A DNA stretch of 7,216 nucleotides, taken from assembly GCA_002401545.1 (NCBI GenBank), contig NVTJ01000115.1, positions 1 to 7,216 of the forward strand. The letters are read 5' to 3'. The stretch comes from Alphaproteobacteria bacterium. GTDB taxonomy: Bacteria; Pseudomonadota; Alphaproteobacteria; Sphingomonadales; Emcibacteraceae. This document shows positions 1 to 5,751 of this stretch, piece by piece. Made by a program: the position numbers and the translations under genes. Every line of letters starts with the position of its first letter. The first letter of the stretch is position 1. The notes below the pieces were generated by a model. That model had not been told where the DNA came from. It searched no databases and worked only from the letters and a program-made list of their open reading frames with translations.

Positions 1-183
1 ACCCGCACGCTCGTTAAAACGTCTTTTTTGGTCCAGTGTTTTTGCAAGGCCAATATGGTTGTTTTTTGTTGGGTATATGATGGTTTTCCCGGGTGCTTGG
101 CAGATGTTGCGGACCAGGGCCTTTTGAATCGACGTTGATCCGGTTTTTGTATCCCCAAGGTGAATGATAAGCTCGTTGATCAT
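1..183 (-). CDS. Sulfotransferase-like protein, N-terminal part only (gene runs off left edge)
   Basis: An uninterrupted reading frame of 61 codons runs from ATG at 183-181 to the window edge, so only the N-terminus is visible. It starts MINELIIHLGDTKTGSTSIQ. The beta-strand followed by a loop with K-x-GSTS is the form taken by the 5'-phosphosulfate-binding (PAPS) loop in bacterial sulfotransferase-like proteins. The segment aligns without gaps to the N-terminus of the next gene upstream (208-1326), with 10 of 18 identities around the loop (shared G, K, GSTS, Q, L and RN). The start follows the neighbour's stop codon by 24 bp; a purine-rich AAAAGAAAG precedes it, but there is no strong Shine-Dalgarno. 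Base composition is about 46% GC by hand count, against roughly 58-63% in sampled stretches of the other genes. The sulfotransferase call rests on one motif and on the paralogue; the true acceptor is unknown. Confidence 0.72.
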   Translation of the reverse strand, partial: MINELIIHLGDTKTGSTSIQKALVRNICQAPGKTIIYPTKNNHIGLAKTLDQKRRFNERAG

Positions 184-207
184 ATAAATTGCTTTCTTTT
201 AGATAGA

Positions 208-1326
208 TCAGATTTCGGCTCTGGAGTTTACCTTTAGGCTATCCAGAAAATCCTTGATTTCAGGGTCTACAAAGGCTTTCTTGTGCTTGCAGGCCTGGTC
301 CAGAGCCAGTTCGAACACTTCCATCTCGGGGATGGGCCGGGTTTGCCTCACCTCTGATTGGTCCTCGAAAAACGGCGACTTGCCCGAAATCTTCCCGAGA
401 TAGGCGTGAATAGACTCGAAACGGTCCTGCATGATCTGGCGGTTCTGCGCCCCGAACAGTTCGATATCGCCAGAGGCGGGCAAGTTCATATCCGGGGTCA
501 GGTCCCGCAGGGTCTGGCGCAGCTTTCCGGCTTGGGCCGGGCGCAGCGCCTTGTTTCCCCGTCGGACAATCTCGTAAATGCCCCGGTGCAGGGATTCATT
601 GGTCTTTTGCTCATCCAGCAGACCCGATGGCAGGTCCAACCCGGTTTGCGCGACGAAATCAGCCACCGATCCCCCGGCGCGCCGCACATCGCTGTAGTCG
701 CGCAAGATGAGCCGGGCATTGGGCATCGCCTCAACCCAGCCCTCCAGCATCAGACGATAGTTAAAGTGGATACTGCCAAAATAGTTCTGCATCCCACCGG
801 CACGCAGCGGCGCAAGATCGTGACCGAATTTCAGCCGCTGCCCGTGCCAGGATGCCAAATAGTCATCAATACGCCGCAAGGTTGCGACCACCGTCAATTC
901 CCCGTCCCCAAAGGCTTCGGCCAACCGGGTGATCTGACCCGGAGCGGCAGGGGCAAAGTTAGCAAACACTTCGGCCGCTAAAATGACCGTATGGGGGGCC
1001 AGAAAATCAATCTGCTGCCGGATCGCCCGTAGCATCTGATGGCTTGAGGGAAGCCCTTTGTGATAGGCTGGCACCTTGCCCTTGCCCTGTTCGGCCAACA
1101 TCCGGAAAGCGAGGGCATTATGCGGCTCGCGCGCGTTGATTGGCAGAACTTCAAGCTGCGGTATGTATTTCCCCATTGCCGTGGCCAGCATCAGTGCCAT
1201 ACTCTCAAAATCAACGCTGGGATACAAAATGCCCGAACGCGCCAAAGCAACGCTGTTGCGAGACAAAAAATCTTGCAGAGATGTCGATCCGACTTTGTGA
1301 TGTCCGATGAAAAAAATTGTTTTCAT
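208..1326 (-). CDS. Sulfotransferase-like protein (PAPS-binding-loop family), 372 aa
   Basis: The N-terminus, MKTIFFIGHHKVGSTSLQ, has a beta-strand then a K11-x-GSTS loop that resembles the 5'-phosphosulfate-binding loop of sulfotransferases. A second segment at residues 148-166 (ATLRRIDDYLASW then H-G-Q-R-L-K) resembles the 3'-phosphate-binding region, with an Arg (151 or 152) and Ser159 spaced as in the family. TNESL at 242-246 is also common in distant bacterial members. No signal peptide or membrane segment is seen, so the protein is probably cytoplasmic. Length is normal for a single-domain enzyme. The ATG at 1326 is supported by GAGAGGAGAG about 9-12 bases upstream. It is followed after 24 bp by a paralogous gene, so the pair is probably an operon. 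Given the adjacent capsule genes, sulfation of a surface glycan is a reasonable inference; acceptor and activity are not shown. Residues 260-372 carry no motif I recognise. Confidence 0.75.
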   Translation of the reverse strand: MKTIFFIGHHKVGSTSLQDFLSRNSVALARSGILYPSVDFESMALMLATAMGKYIPQLEVLPINAREPHNALAFRMLAEQGKGKVPAYHKGLPSSHQMLRAIRQQIDFLAPHTVILAAEVFANFAPAAPGQITRLAEAFGDGELTVVATLRRIDDYLASWHGQRLKFGHDLAPLRAGGMQNYFGSIHFNYRLMLEGWVEAMPNARLILRDYSDVRRAGGSVADFVAQTGLDLPSGLLDEQKTNESLHRGIYEIVRRGNKALRPAQAGKLRQTLRDLTPDMNLPASGDIELFGAQNRQIMQDRFESIHAYLGKISGKSPFFEDQSEVRQTRPIPEMEVFELALDQACKHKKAFVDPEIKDFLDSLKVNSRAEI

Positions 1327-1367
1327 TTGGTCGGAACTCTCCTCTCACACAGTATGGTTGACCTTGG

Positions 1368-1397
1368 CTTATGCGCCCAGTTATCGCTGATTTGCAA
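1368..1397 (-). promoter_or_regulatory. Candidate sigma70-type promoter for the sulfotransferase-like pair
   Basis: On the minus strand, TTGCAA (1397-1392) is followed after 18 bases by CATAAG (1373-1368); each matches its consensus hexamer at 4 of 6 positions. Transcription would begin near 1361, giving a leader of roughly 35 bases to the ATG at 1326. The right arm-like element TCACACAG (1345-1352) would lie just downstream of the start point. It is weak by sequence alone. Confidence 0.3.
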
Positions 1398-1527
1398 GGA
1401 CACTAACCCGCCCACAGGACAACTCCAAGAGTAGCCGAGCGAACAGACTATATCATGGCTGACAATATTGGTGCCCCACACAACAAATCCTGACTGATCG
1501 ACCGCCAATTGAACATGGCGCGCGAAA

Positions 1528-1544
1528 ATTTCAAGCGTTGAAAT
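1528..1544. repeat. Perfect palindrome 7-3-7, operator-like
   Basis: ATTTCAA (1528-1534), spacer GCG, TTGAAAT (1538-1544) form a perfect 17-bp dyad. Its right arm overlaps the candidate -35 box TTGAAA of the GlfT2-like gene, where a regulator could act. The sequence TTGAAATCC (1538-1546) reappears in the divergent kpsE/kpsM region at 5689-5697. No regulator is identified. Confidence 0.4.
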
Positions 1545-1620
1545 CCGATCATGCTGTGTGATACCCGGGTCTAGGCTCCGCCCTGCTATTTCCTGCCCTT
1601 GTATTTTTTGGATACCCCTT

Positions 1621-3390
1621 ATGATTACCTTGCAGAATTTGATCTTCCCAGAGCCCGGCATCTGCACCGAACATGATCTCTATTACCGGGCGGTCGGCAA
1701 TTTCGGCTATTCCGATAAAAAGCAGTGCGTCCATCTTGATGATGGCAATCGGCTGCTGTTCGACACCTATTTTAACCTGCTCAACATCGGCAAATGGCAC
1801 GAATCCTGCACCCTGAACGGCCTGTTCGCCGAGGTCACCGGCAAGGGCAAAGTCGAAGTCCGGGTGTTTCACGCGATCCCCGAGCAATCCTGGGAAATCC
1901 TGTCATGCGAAGTGGTGACCCTGTCGGCGAAAAAGCCGCATGTGGCTGACCTGACGCATTTCCCCGACCGCACCACCCGTGGGCTGATCTATATCGAGGT
2001 CCGCGCGCTAGAACATGGCGTGACCATATCGGGGGGGCGGTTTGCCACCAAAACCAAGCCCAAAACATTGCCTGAACTGGCGGTCTCAATCACCACCTTC
2101 AAACGCGAGGCCGAAGTGCGCCGCACTGTTCAGCGGTTTGAATCCTTCCTGCCCGGCTTTGAATTTGGCGAAAACGTGCATGTGCAGGTGGTCGATAATG
2201 GCGACAGCGCCGAGATCAAAGCCAGCGCCTCGGTCACGCCGATGGTCAACAATAATTACGGCGGCGCGGGCGGCTTTGCCCGTGGTCTGCTTGAGGCCGA
2301 AAAATCCGGGTTCAGCCATTGCCTGTTCATGGATGACGACGCGTCGTTCCACATGGAGAACATCGCCCGCGCCTATGTGTTTCTGGCGCTGGCGAAAAAC
2401 CCCAAGGCCGCGATTGCCGGGTCGATGATCAACAACACCCACAAATGGGCGATGTGGGAAAACGGCGCCTATTTTGATGGCTCGTGCCACCCGCTGTTTT
2501 GCGGCGTCGATCTGCGCAACCGCGACGCAGTATTTCAGATGGAAAACGACTCTGCCCGGCTCAGCCCGCCAACACTGTATGGCGGCTGGTGGTTCTTTGC
2601 CTTTGCCATCGATCAGGTCGACCACCACCCGTTCCCGTTCTTTGTGCGCGGCGACGACATCAGCTTTTCGCTGATGAACGCGTTTGAAATTACCACCCTC
2701 AACGGGATCGTATCGTTTCAGGATGATTTCGCAGAAAAAGAAAGCGCCCAGACCCTGTACCTGGACCTGCGCAATCATTTGATCCACCATTTGGTGGTCA
2801 ACAAGCTAGAGCGCAGCGCGCTTGGCACCGCCAAGATCGCCATACGGTTTATCATGCGCTCGCTACTGCGGTTCCATTACGAAACCGCGCGGGCCCAAGT
2901 GCTGGCGTGGCAGGATGTGATGCAGGGCCCCGAGTTCTTTGACGAAAACATCGACATGGCCAAGCGCCGCGGCACCATCAAAGAGATGATGCAGGTCGAG
3001 GTCTGGCAAGACATCACCCCCGAGGACATCAAACAGCGCCACCGCTATACCTTGCGGTCGCACGTCCGGCGTCATCGCTTGGGCGTCTATACCCTAAACG
3101 GCCATCTGGTGCCCTTTTCAGCGCGGCGCTGGGACCGGATCGTGCTGGGCATCGGCGAGCGCGGCATGCTGTTTCCGGCCTTTGGCGCGGCGCAGATCAC
3201 CTATCTTAATAGCGGCCGCACCAAGGGCTATACCGTCACCCAGTCCAAGCGCCAGTTTCTGGCGATCTGCTGGGAAATGGCCAAAACCCTGCGGCTGTTC
3301 ATGCGCGATCATGACGATCTGAAAGCCCGCTATCGGCGCGGATATAACGATCTGACATCGCGCGAATATTGGCAGAAAAAGCTTTATTAG
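1621..3390 (+). CDS. GlfT2-like galactofuranosyltransferase family glycosyltransferase (GT2, GT-A fold), 589 aa
   Basis: The domain layout follows mycobacterial GlfT2 (637 aa), a polymerising UDP-galactofuranosyltransferase. An N-terminal beta-rich domain covers residues 1 to about 140. The GT-A core starts at VSITTFKR (about 154-161), with the NNYGGAGG loop near 210, FMDDD with D238/D239/D240 as metal/nucleotide motif, YGGWW (320-324) as acceptor-site motif and RGDD with D345/D346 where GlfT2 has its proposed base. A helical C-terminus ends in SREYWQKKL, like the SKQKWETAL of GlfT2. Where GlfT2 has the metal-binding His of its WHMAW motif, this protein reads FQDDF, placing Gln367. ATG 1621 is chosen because FPEPG...LYY lines up with the GlfT2 N-terminus; an in-frame GTG at 1558 would add 21 unrelated residues and lacks a ribosome site, though the site before 1621 is also weak (GGAT). 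It probably adds galactofuranose or a related sugar to the exported glycan. Family membership is firm; donor and linkage are inferred. Confidence 0.87.
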   Translation: MITLQNLIFPEPGICTEHDLYYRAVGNFGYSDKKQCVHLDDGNRLLFDTYFNLLNIGKWHESCTLNGLFAEVTGKGKVEVRVFHAIPEQSWEILSCEVVTLSAKKPHVADLTHFPDRTTRGLIYIEVRALEHGVTISGGRFATKTKPKTLPELAVSITTFKREAEVRRTVQRFESFLPGFEFGENVHVQVVDNGDSAEIKASASVTPMVNNNYGGAGGFARGLLEAEKSGFSHCLFMDDDASFHMENIARAYVFLALAKNPKAAIAGSMINNTHKWAMWENGAYFDGSCHPLFCGVDLRNRDAVFQMENDSARLSPPTLYGGWWFFAFAIDQVDHHPFPFFVRGDDISFSLMNAFEITTLNGIVSFQDDFAEKESAQTLYLDLRNHLIHHLVVNKLERSALGTAKIAIRFIMRSLLRFHYETARAQVLAWQDVMQGPEFFDENIDMAKRRGTIKEMMQVEVWQDITPEDIKQRHRYTLRSHVRRHRLGVYTLNGHLVPFSARRWDRIVLGIGERGMLFPAFGAAQITYLNSGRTKGYTVTQSKRQFLAICWEMAKTLRLFMRDHDDLKARYRRGYNDLTSREYWQKKLY

Positions 3391-3417
3391 GGTCTGTTTT
3401 CAGGTGCTGTTGCTGCC

Positions 3418-4071
3418 CTAGACCATCATCGCCTCGTGGCAGGCGATGGCTTCGTCCAGATCATCGAAATACTGCATCTGACCGTTTTCCAACACCACCC
3501 CGGCATTGCAGAACTGGCGCAGCTGGCTCATTGAGTGGCTGACCATGATGGCGCTTGAATGGCGCATCCGGTCGATAAACACCGCCCGGCTTTTGCGCCG
3601 GAACGACGCGTCACCAACCGCTGTCACCTCGTCGACCAGATAGGTATCAAACCGGATGCCCATCGACGCGCCAAAGGTCAGCCGTGACCGCATCCCCGAC
3701 GAATAGCTGCTAACCGGCATGTGATAAAACTTACCCAGTTCGGCGAAATCATCGACAAAAGCCAGCAGGCTTTCAGTGTCTACACCGTAGATTCTGGCGA
3801 TAAACCGCACATTCTGCGCGCCGGTCAGATCGCGGTGAAACGAGCCGCCAAACCCCACCGGCCAGGAAATCGTGCCATCGCTGATAATCCGGCCGTGATC
3901 CGGGCGCATGGTGCCGGCAATCATCTGCAACAGGGTCGATTTTCCCGCCCCGTTGCGCCCCAACAGCGCCAGCGACCGACCCGTTGGCAGGGTCAGGGTC
4001 AGATCGTCGATCAGCACCCGGCGTTCGCCTTTTACCCAAAAGCTTTTGGTCAGATTCTCAAAACGAATCAT
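3418..4071 (-). CDS. kpsT: KpsT-type ABC transporter ATPase for capsular polysaccharide export, 217 aa
   Basis: This is the nucleotide-binding subunit that powers polysaccharide export across the inner membrane with KpsM. Walker A is GRNGAGKST (38-46), the signature region is TYSSGM-type (YSSGM, 123-127, followed by RSRLTFG), Walker B is TYLVDE (143-148) with the VTAVGD run after it, and the switch histidine is H179 in MVSHSM. The degenerate YSSGMRSRL in place of LSGGQ and the ISWPVG motif (68-73) are characteristic of KpsT and close relatives. At 217 residues it has the KpsT length (about 220) and lacks the C-terminal glycan-binding domain of O-antigen Wzt. The N-terminus MIRFENLTKS matches family members from residue 1, which fixes the start, although no Shine-Dalgarno precedes it within normal distance. 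It lies downstream of kpsE and ends 27 bp from the convergent GlfT2-like gene. Confidence 0.94.
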   Translation of the reverse strand: MIRFENLTKSFWVKGERRVLIDDLTLTLPTGRSLALLGRNGAGKSTLLQMIAGTMRPDHGRIISDGTISWPVGFGGSFHRDLTGAQNVRFIARIYGVDTESLLAFVDDFAELGKFYHMPVSSYSSGMRSRLTFGASMGIRFDTYLVDEVTAVGDASFRRKSRAVFIDRMRHSSAIMVSHSMSQLRQFCNAGVVLENGQMQYFDDLDEAIACHEAMMV

Positions 4072-4072
4072 A

Positions 4073-4180
4073 TCAGGTGATTGCCCCGCAATCGCCTGGC
4101 GGCAGGGTATTGCACAGCAATGCCCGAGAGCCCCCCAGGCAATCCTGTCTCACGCTCACCATGCTCTTGGCTCTGGCCAT
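4073..4180 (-). CDS. Possible 35-codon ORF between kpsE and kpsT, coupled to kpsT
   Basis: An ATG at 4180-4178 opens 35 codons starting MARAKSMVSV and ending in TGA at 4075-4073, one base before the kpsT ATG. A GGGGGA (4192-4187) lies 6 bases upstream of its ATG, a better ribosome site than kpsT itself has. It starts 25 bases after the kpsE stop codon. The layout would allow ribosomes to pass through the structured junction and restart at kpsT. The predicted peptide has three Cys and resembles nothing I know. It may equally be a chance open frame, since the same frame is open further upstream inside kpsE. Confidence 0.27.
   Translation of the reverse strand: MARAKSMVSVRQDCLGGSRALLCNTLPPGDCGAIT
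4074..4125. promoter_or_regulatory. Tandem dyads with shared ATTGC-N3-GCAAT core in front of kpsT
   Basis: Two inverted repeats lie side by side. The first is CAGGTGATTGC (4074-4084), spacer CCC, GCAATCGCCTG (4088-4098). The second is GGGTATTGC (4105-4113), spacer ACA, GCAATGCCC (4117-4125). Each has one non-complementary position, which would be a G-U pair in plus-strand RNA but an A-C mismatch in the kpsE-kpsT transcript. The dyad centres are 29 bp apart. The first ends two bases before the kpsT start codon. Possible roles are a translation-controlling or mRNA-stabilising structure, or a pair of protein-binding sites. No T-run follows on either strand, so it is not a typical intrinsic terminator. 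Confidence 0.45.
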
Positions 4181-4205
4181 CACCCATCCCCCAAACCACC
4201 CCCGG

Positions 4206-5651
4206 TCAGCTGCGATCACGCACGGAATAGTAAACCAGCGCCAGAATTGACCAGCCCAACAGCAGAAACAACGCCGCCAAACCGCTAAGCACATAGCGCT
4301 CGGGATATTCCGAGGTCTGCGCCAGGGTCGGCTTGATATAGGTCGCCAAATAACGGCTTTGCCGGGCCACATCATTGCGCGCCACCTCGCGCGCCGTCAG
4401 CGCCGCGCGGTACGTTACCTCGGCATAGTCCAGATCCACGCTCAGGCTCTCGAACTCGGCGATCAGGGTCGGATAATCCTCGCCGACCGCACCAGTTTCG
4501 GTGTTATCGCTGGCAAATGTCTGCCGCTCGATGACGATGCGTTCGCGGATCACATCAATGCGCTGTTGCGCCTTGGTCAGACGCGGATCGCTGGGGCTGG
4601 CGGTGATCGCCAGCAAATCATATTCAATCAGCGCCTCGGCCAGTTGCTGCTGCAAATTGGTCATCACCCCCATGCGCGCCTGAATATCGGCAGCCGGGTC
4701 AACAATGCGGGTCCGGGTGCGGAATTTGGTCAGCGCCTCGCGGGCCAGTTTCAGCCGGGCAATCGCCTGTTCGACATCGGCGCTGGCATATCGCATCGCA
4801 TCCTCGCGCGCCTGATTGTTGAGCGCATTGATCCGGTCCTGACTTTCGCGCACAATTTCCGAGGTGATACGCTGCGCCGTCTGGGCATCAAACGCCACCG
4901 CCTGCACCTCGATCAGCCCGGTGCCGGAATCATAGGAAATGCCAACAATCCGCTGCCAATACCAAACCAGATCTTCAACCGAGGCATCGGGCCAGATCGC
5001 AAAGGCCCAATCTTCGGGCCAGGGGGCGGAATAATGCGTGCGCAAATCAACCCGCGCATTCACCGCCTCGACCATTTCCTGGCTTTGGATGAATTCGTAC
5101 AAAATATCGCTATCCGAGGCCGTGGAGCCGCCGGTAAACTGCGCCAGCCCGCCCAACAGCTCGGACGCGCCGCCGCTTTCCTGGCTGCGCACAGTAAAGC
5201 CGGTGGTCGAAATGTATTGATCCTGGGCATAGGTCCACAGGTAAAAGGTCATGCCGCCGAGCGGGGCCAGCACCAGAAACACAAAGCTAAAGAACAGGCC
5301 CCAATGACGGCGTTTCATCCGCGCCGGGCGGGCAATGGGCTGCACCTGAACCACCGCTGGCGCGGCTCTTGGCCCCGACCCCGGCCCTGGCCGTGATGGC
5401 CCCGCCGTTTGCGCAACAGATTGGCCGTCAGCTTGCACCAGATCGCGCTGGCGGTTTTTGTTGCGCCCGCCTTTGCCGCCGTTTTTGCCACCGTTTTTGC
5501 CGCCACCTTTACCGGCCATTTTACGGCCACCGGTGCGCACACCGCTACCACCAGCCCCGCGCCCCAGATCAGGCCCGACATCCCGCGCATCATCCGCACC
5601 CGTGCTGGTGGCGTCAGGCGCGCTGTTCGCGGCATCGTTTTGTTTGTTCAT
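4206..5651 (-). CDS. kpsE: KpsE/CtrB-type capsule export inner-membrane protein (PCP-3 family) with long N-terminal extension, 481 aa
   Basis: This protein is expected to sit in the inner membrane with a large periplasmic coiled domain, linking the KpsM-KpsT exporter to an outer-membrane channel. Membrane segments are at about 118-140 and 453-475. Between them is a periplasmic region with long heptad-like helices at about 255-345 and 355-430 (rich in A, Q, R, E). The segment before the second membrane helix, IKPTLAQTSEYPER (439-452), has the Pro-rich signature of this family. E. coli KpsE is about 380 residues, so there is an extra ~110-residue cytoplasmic N-terminus: acidic/Ala-rich (1-30), then Gly/Lys/Asn repeats (45-68), then Pro-rich (84-110). 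The ATG at 5651 has only a weak ribosome site (GGGAACGG); Met45 (5519) and Met112 (5318) are alternative starts, the latter giving a normal-sized protein. It is divergent from kpsM and upstream of kpsT. Confidence 0.88.
   Translation of the reverse strand: MNKQNDAANSAPDATSTGADDARDVGPDLGRGAGGSGVRTGGRKMAGKGGGKNGGKNGGKGGRNKNRQRDLVQADGQSVAQTAGPSRPGPGSGPRAAPAVVQVQPIARPARMKRRHWGLFFSFVFLVLAPLGGMTFYLWTYAQDQYISTTGFTVRSQESGGASELLGGLAQFTGGSTASDSDILYEFIQSQEMVEAVNARVDLRTHYSAPWPEDWAFAIWPDASVEDLVWYWQRIVGISYDSGTGLIEVQAVAFDAQTAQRITSEIVRESQDRINALNNQAREDAMRYASADVEQAIARLKLAREALTKFRTRTRIVDPAADIQARMGVMTNLQQQLAEALIEYDLLAITASPSDPRLTKAQQRIDVIRERIVIERQTFASDNTETGAVGEDYPTLIAEFESLSVDLDYAEVTYRAALTAREVARNDVARQSRYLATYIKPTLAQTSEYPERYVLSGLAALFLLLGWSILALVYYSVRDRS
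5472..5519. repeat. Four 12-bp tandem units inside kpsE encoding xGGK repeats
   Basis: The units are TTTGCCGCCGTT (5472-5483), TTTGCCACCGTT (5484-5495), TTTGCCGCCACC (5496-5507) and a diverged TTTACCGGCCAT (5508-5519). Read on the minus strand they encode MAGK, GGGK, NGGK and NGGK. Being a multiple of three, copy-number change would lengthen or shorten the basic tail without a frameshift. The next codons (GGRNKN) look like a decayed fifth unit. Confidence 0.75.
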
Positions 5652-5671
5652 GCCAGCCCGTTCCCAGCCCG

Positions 5672-5721
5672 CATAGTTGCAAAGCCGTTTGAAATCCTCT
5701 TGGATTTCTTACATAACTATG
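5672..5721. repeat. Nested inverted repeats in the kpsE/kpsM divergent region
   Basis: The outer pair is CATAGTT (5672-5678) and AACTATG (5715-5721), a perfect 7-bp match. Inside it lies GAAATCC (5691-5697), spacer TCTT, GGATTTC (5702-5708), also perfect. Their centres differ by only 3 bp (5696.5 and 5699.5). The inner dyad occupies the spacer of the candidate kpsM promoter, a position typical of a repressor operator. The whole lies within the 100 bp between the kpsE and kpsM start codons and could control both genes. Confidence 0.5.
5689..5717 (+). promoter_or_regulatory. Candidate sigma70-type promoter of kpsM
   Basis: TTGAAA (5689-5694) and CATAAC (5712-5717) are separated by 17 bases, with 4 to 5 matches to each consensus hexamer. 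Transcription would start near 5724, leaving a leader of about 28 bases before ATG 5752 and ruling out the upstream in-frame starts at 5677 (TTG) and 5719 (ATG). The inner palindrome at 5691-5708 overlaps the -35 box and spacer. Confidence 0.42.
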
Positions 5722-5751
5722 GGGCTAAACACCAGCGTAAGACCGGGTTTC

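Larger units (their letters stand above)
1327..1620. promoter_or_regulatory. Divergent control region between the sulfotransferase-like and GlfT2-like genes
   Basis: This 294-bp stretch separates two divergently transcribed genes and is visibly less GC-rich than its flanks. I see no convincing gene in it. It contains a candidate minus-strand promoter (1368-1397), a perfect palindrome ATTTCAA-GCG-TTGAAAT (1528-1544) and a candidate plus-strand promoter formed by TTGAAA (1538-1543), a 16-base spacer and GATACC (1560-1565), a weak -10. It also holds an imperfect inverted pair: TCACACAGTATGGT (1345-1358) matches the complement of 1548-1561 at 12 of 14 positions. Promoter assignments are by eye. 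Confidence 0.5.

Noticed and set aside
358..981. 207-codon open frame on the plus strand
   Set aside because: It is antisense to the sulfotransferase-like gene, which has a recognisable loop motif and a good ribosome site.
1455..1493. 12-codon ORF (MADNIGAPHNKS) in the divergent region
   Set aside because: No ribosome site, no coupling to a neighbour; expected by chance.
1558..1620. GTG 1558 as start of the GlfT2-like protein
   Set aside because: The 21 added residues have no match to the family's N-terminus, no ribosome site precedes it, and it overlaps the candidate promoter; ATG 1621 aligns with GlfT2.
2086..2790. 234-codon open frame on the minus strand
   Set aside because: It is antisense to the catalytic core of the GlfT2-like gene and shows no domain of its own.
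4074..4125. Intrinsic terminator between kpsE and kpsT
   Set aside because: Stems are present but no T-run follows on either strand, and the minus-strand stems carry an A-C mismatch.
4759..4769. GCAATCGCCTG, an 11-mer also found in the dyad at 4088-4098
   Set aside because: This copy is inside kpsE coding sequence without an inverted partner, so it is probably coincidence.
4359..5396. 345-codon open frame on the plus strand
   Set aside because: It lies opposite kpsE, whose membrane helices and family motifs are clear; the composition (His, Arg, Gly-rich) is that of a reverse-strand shadow in high-GC DNA.
5472..5519. CRISPR-like or REP-type repeat
   Set aside because: The 12-bp units are contiguous, in frame and encode a Gly/Lys tail; there are no spacers.
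5677..5751. TTG 5677 or ATG 5719 as start of kpsM
   Set aside because: Both lie upstream of the transcription start expected from the TTGAAA/CATAAC promoter, and the added residues are not family-like.
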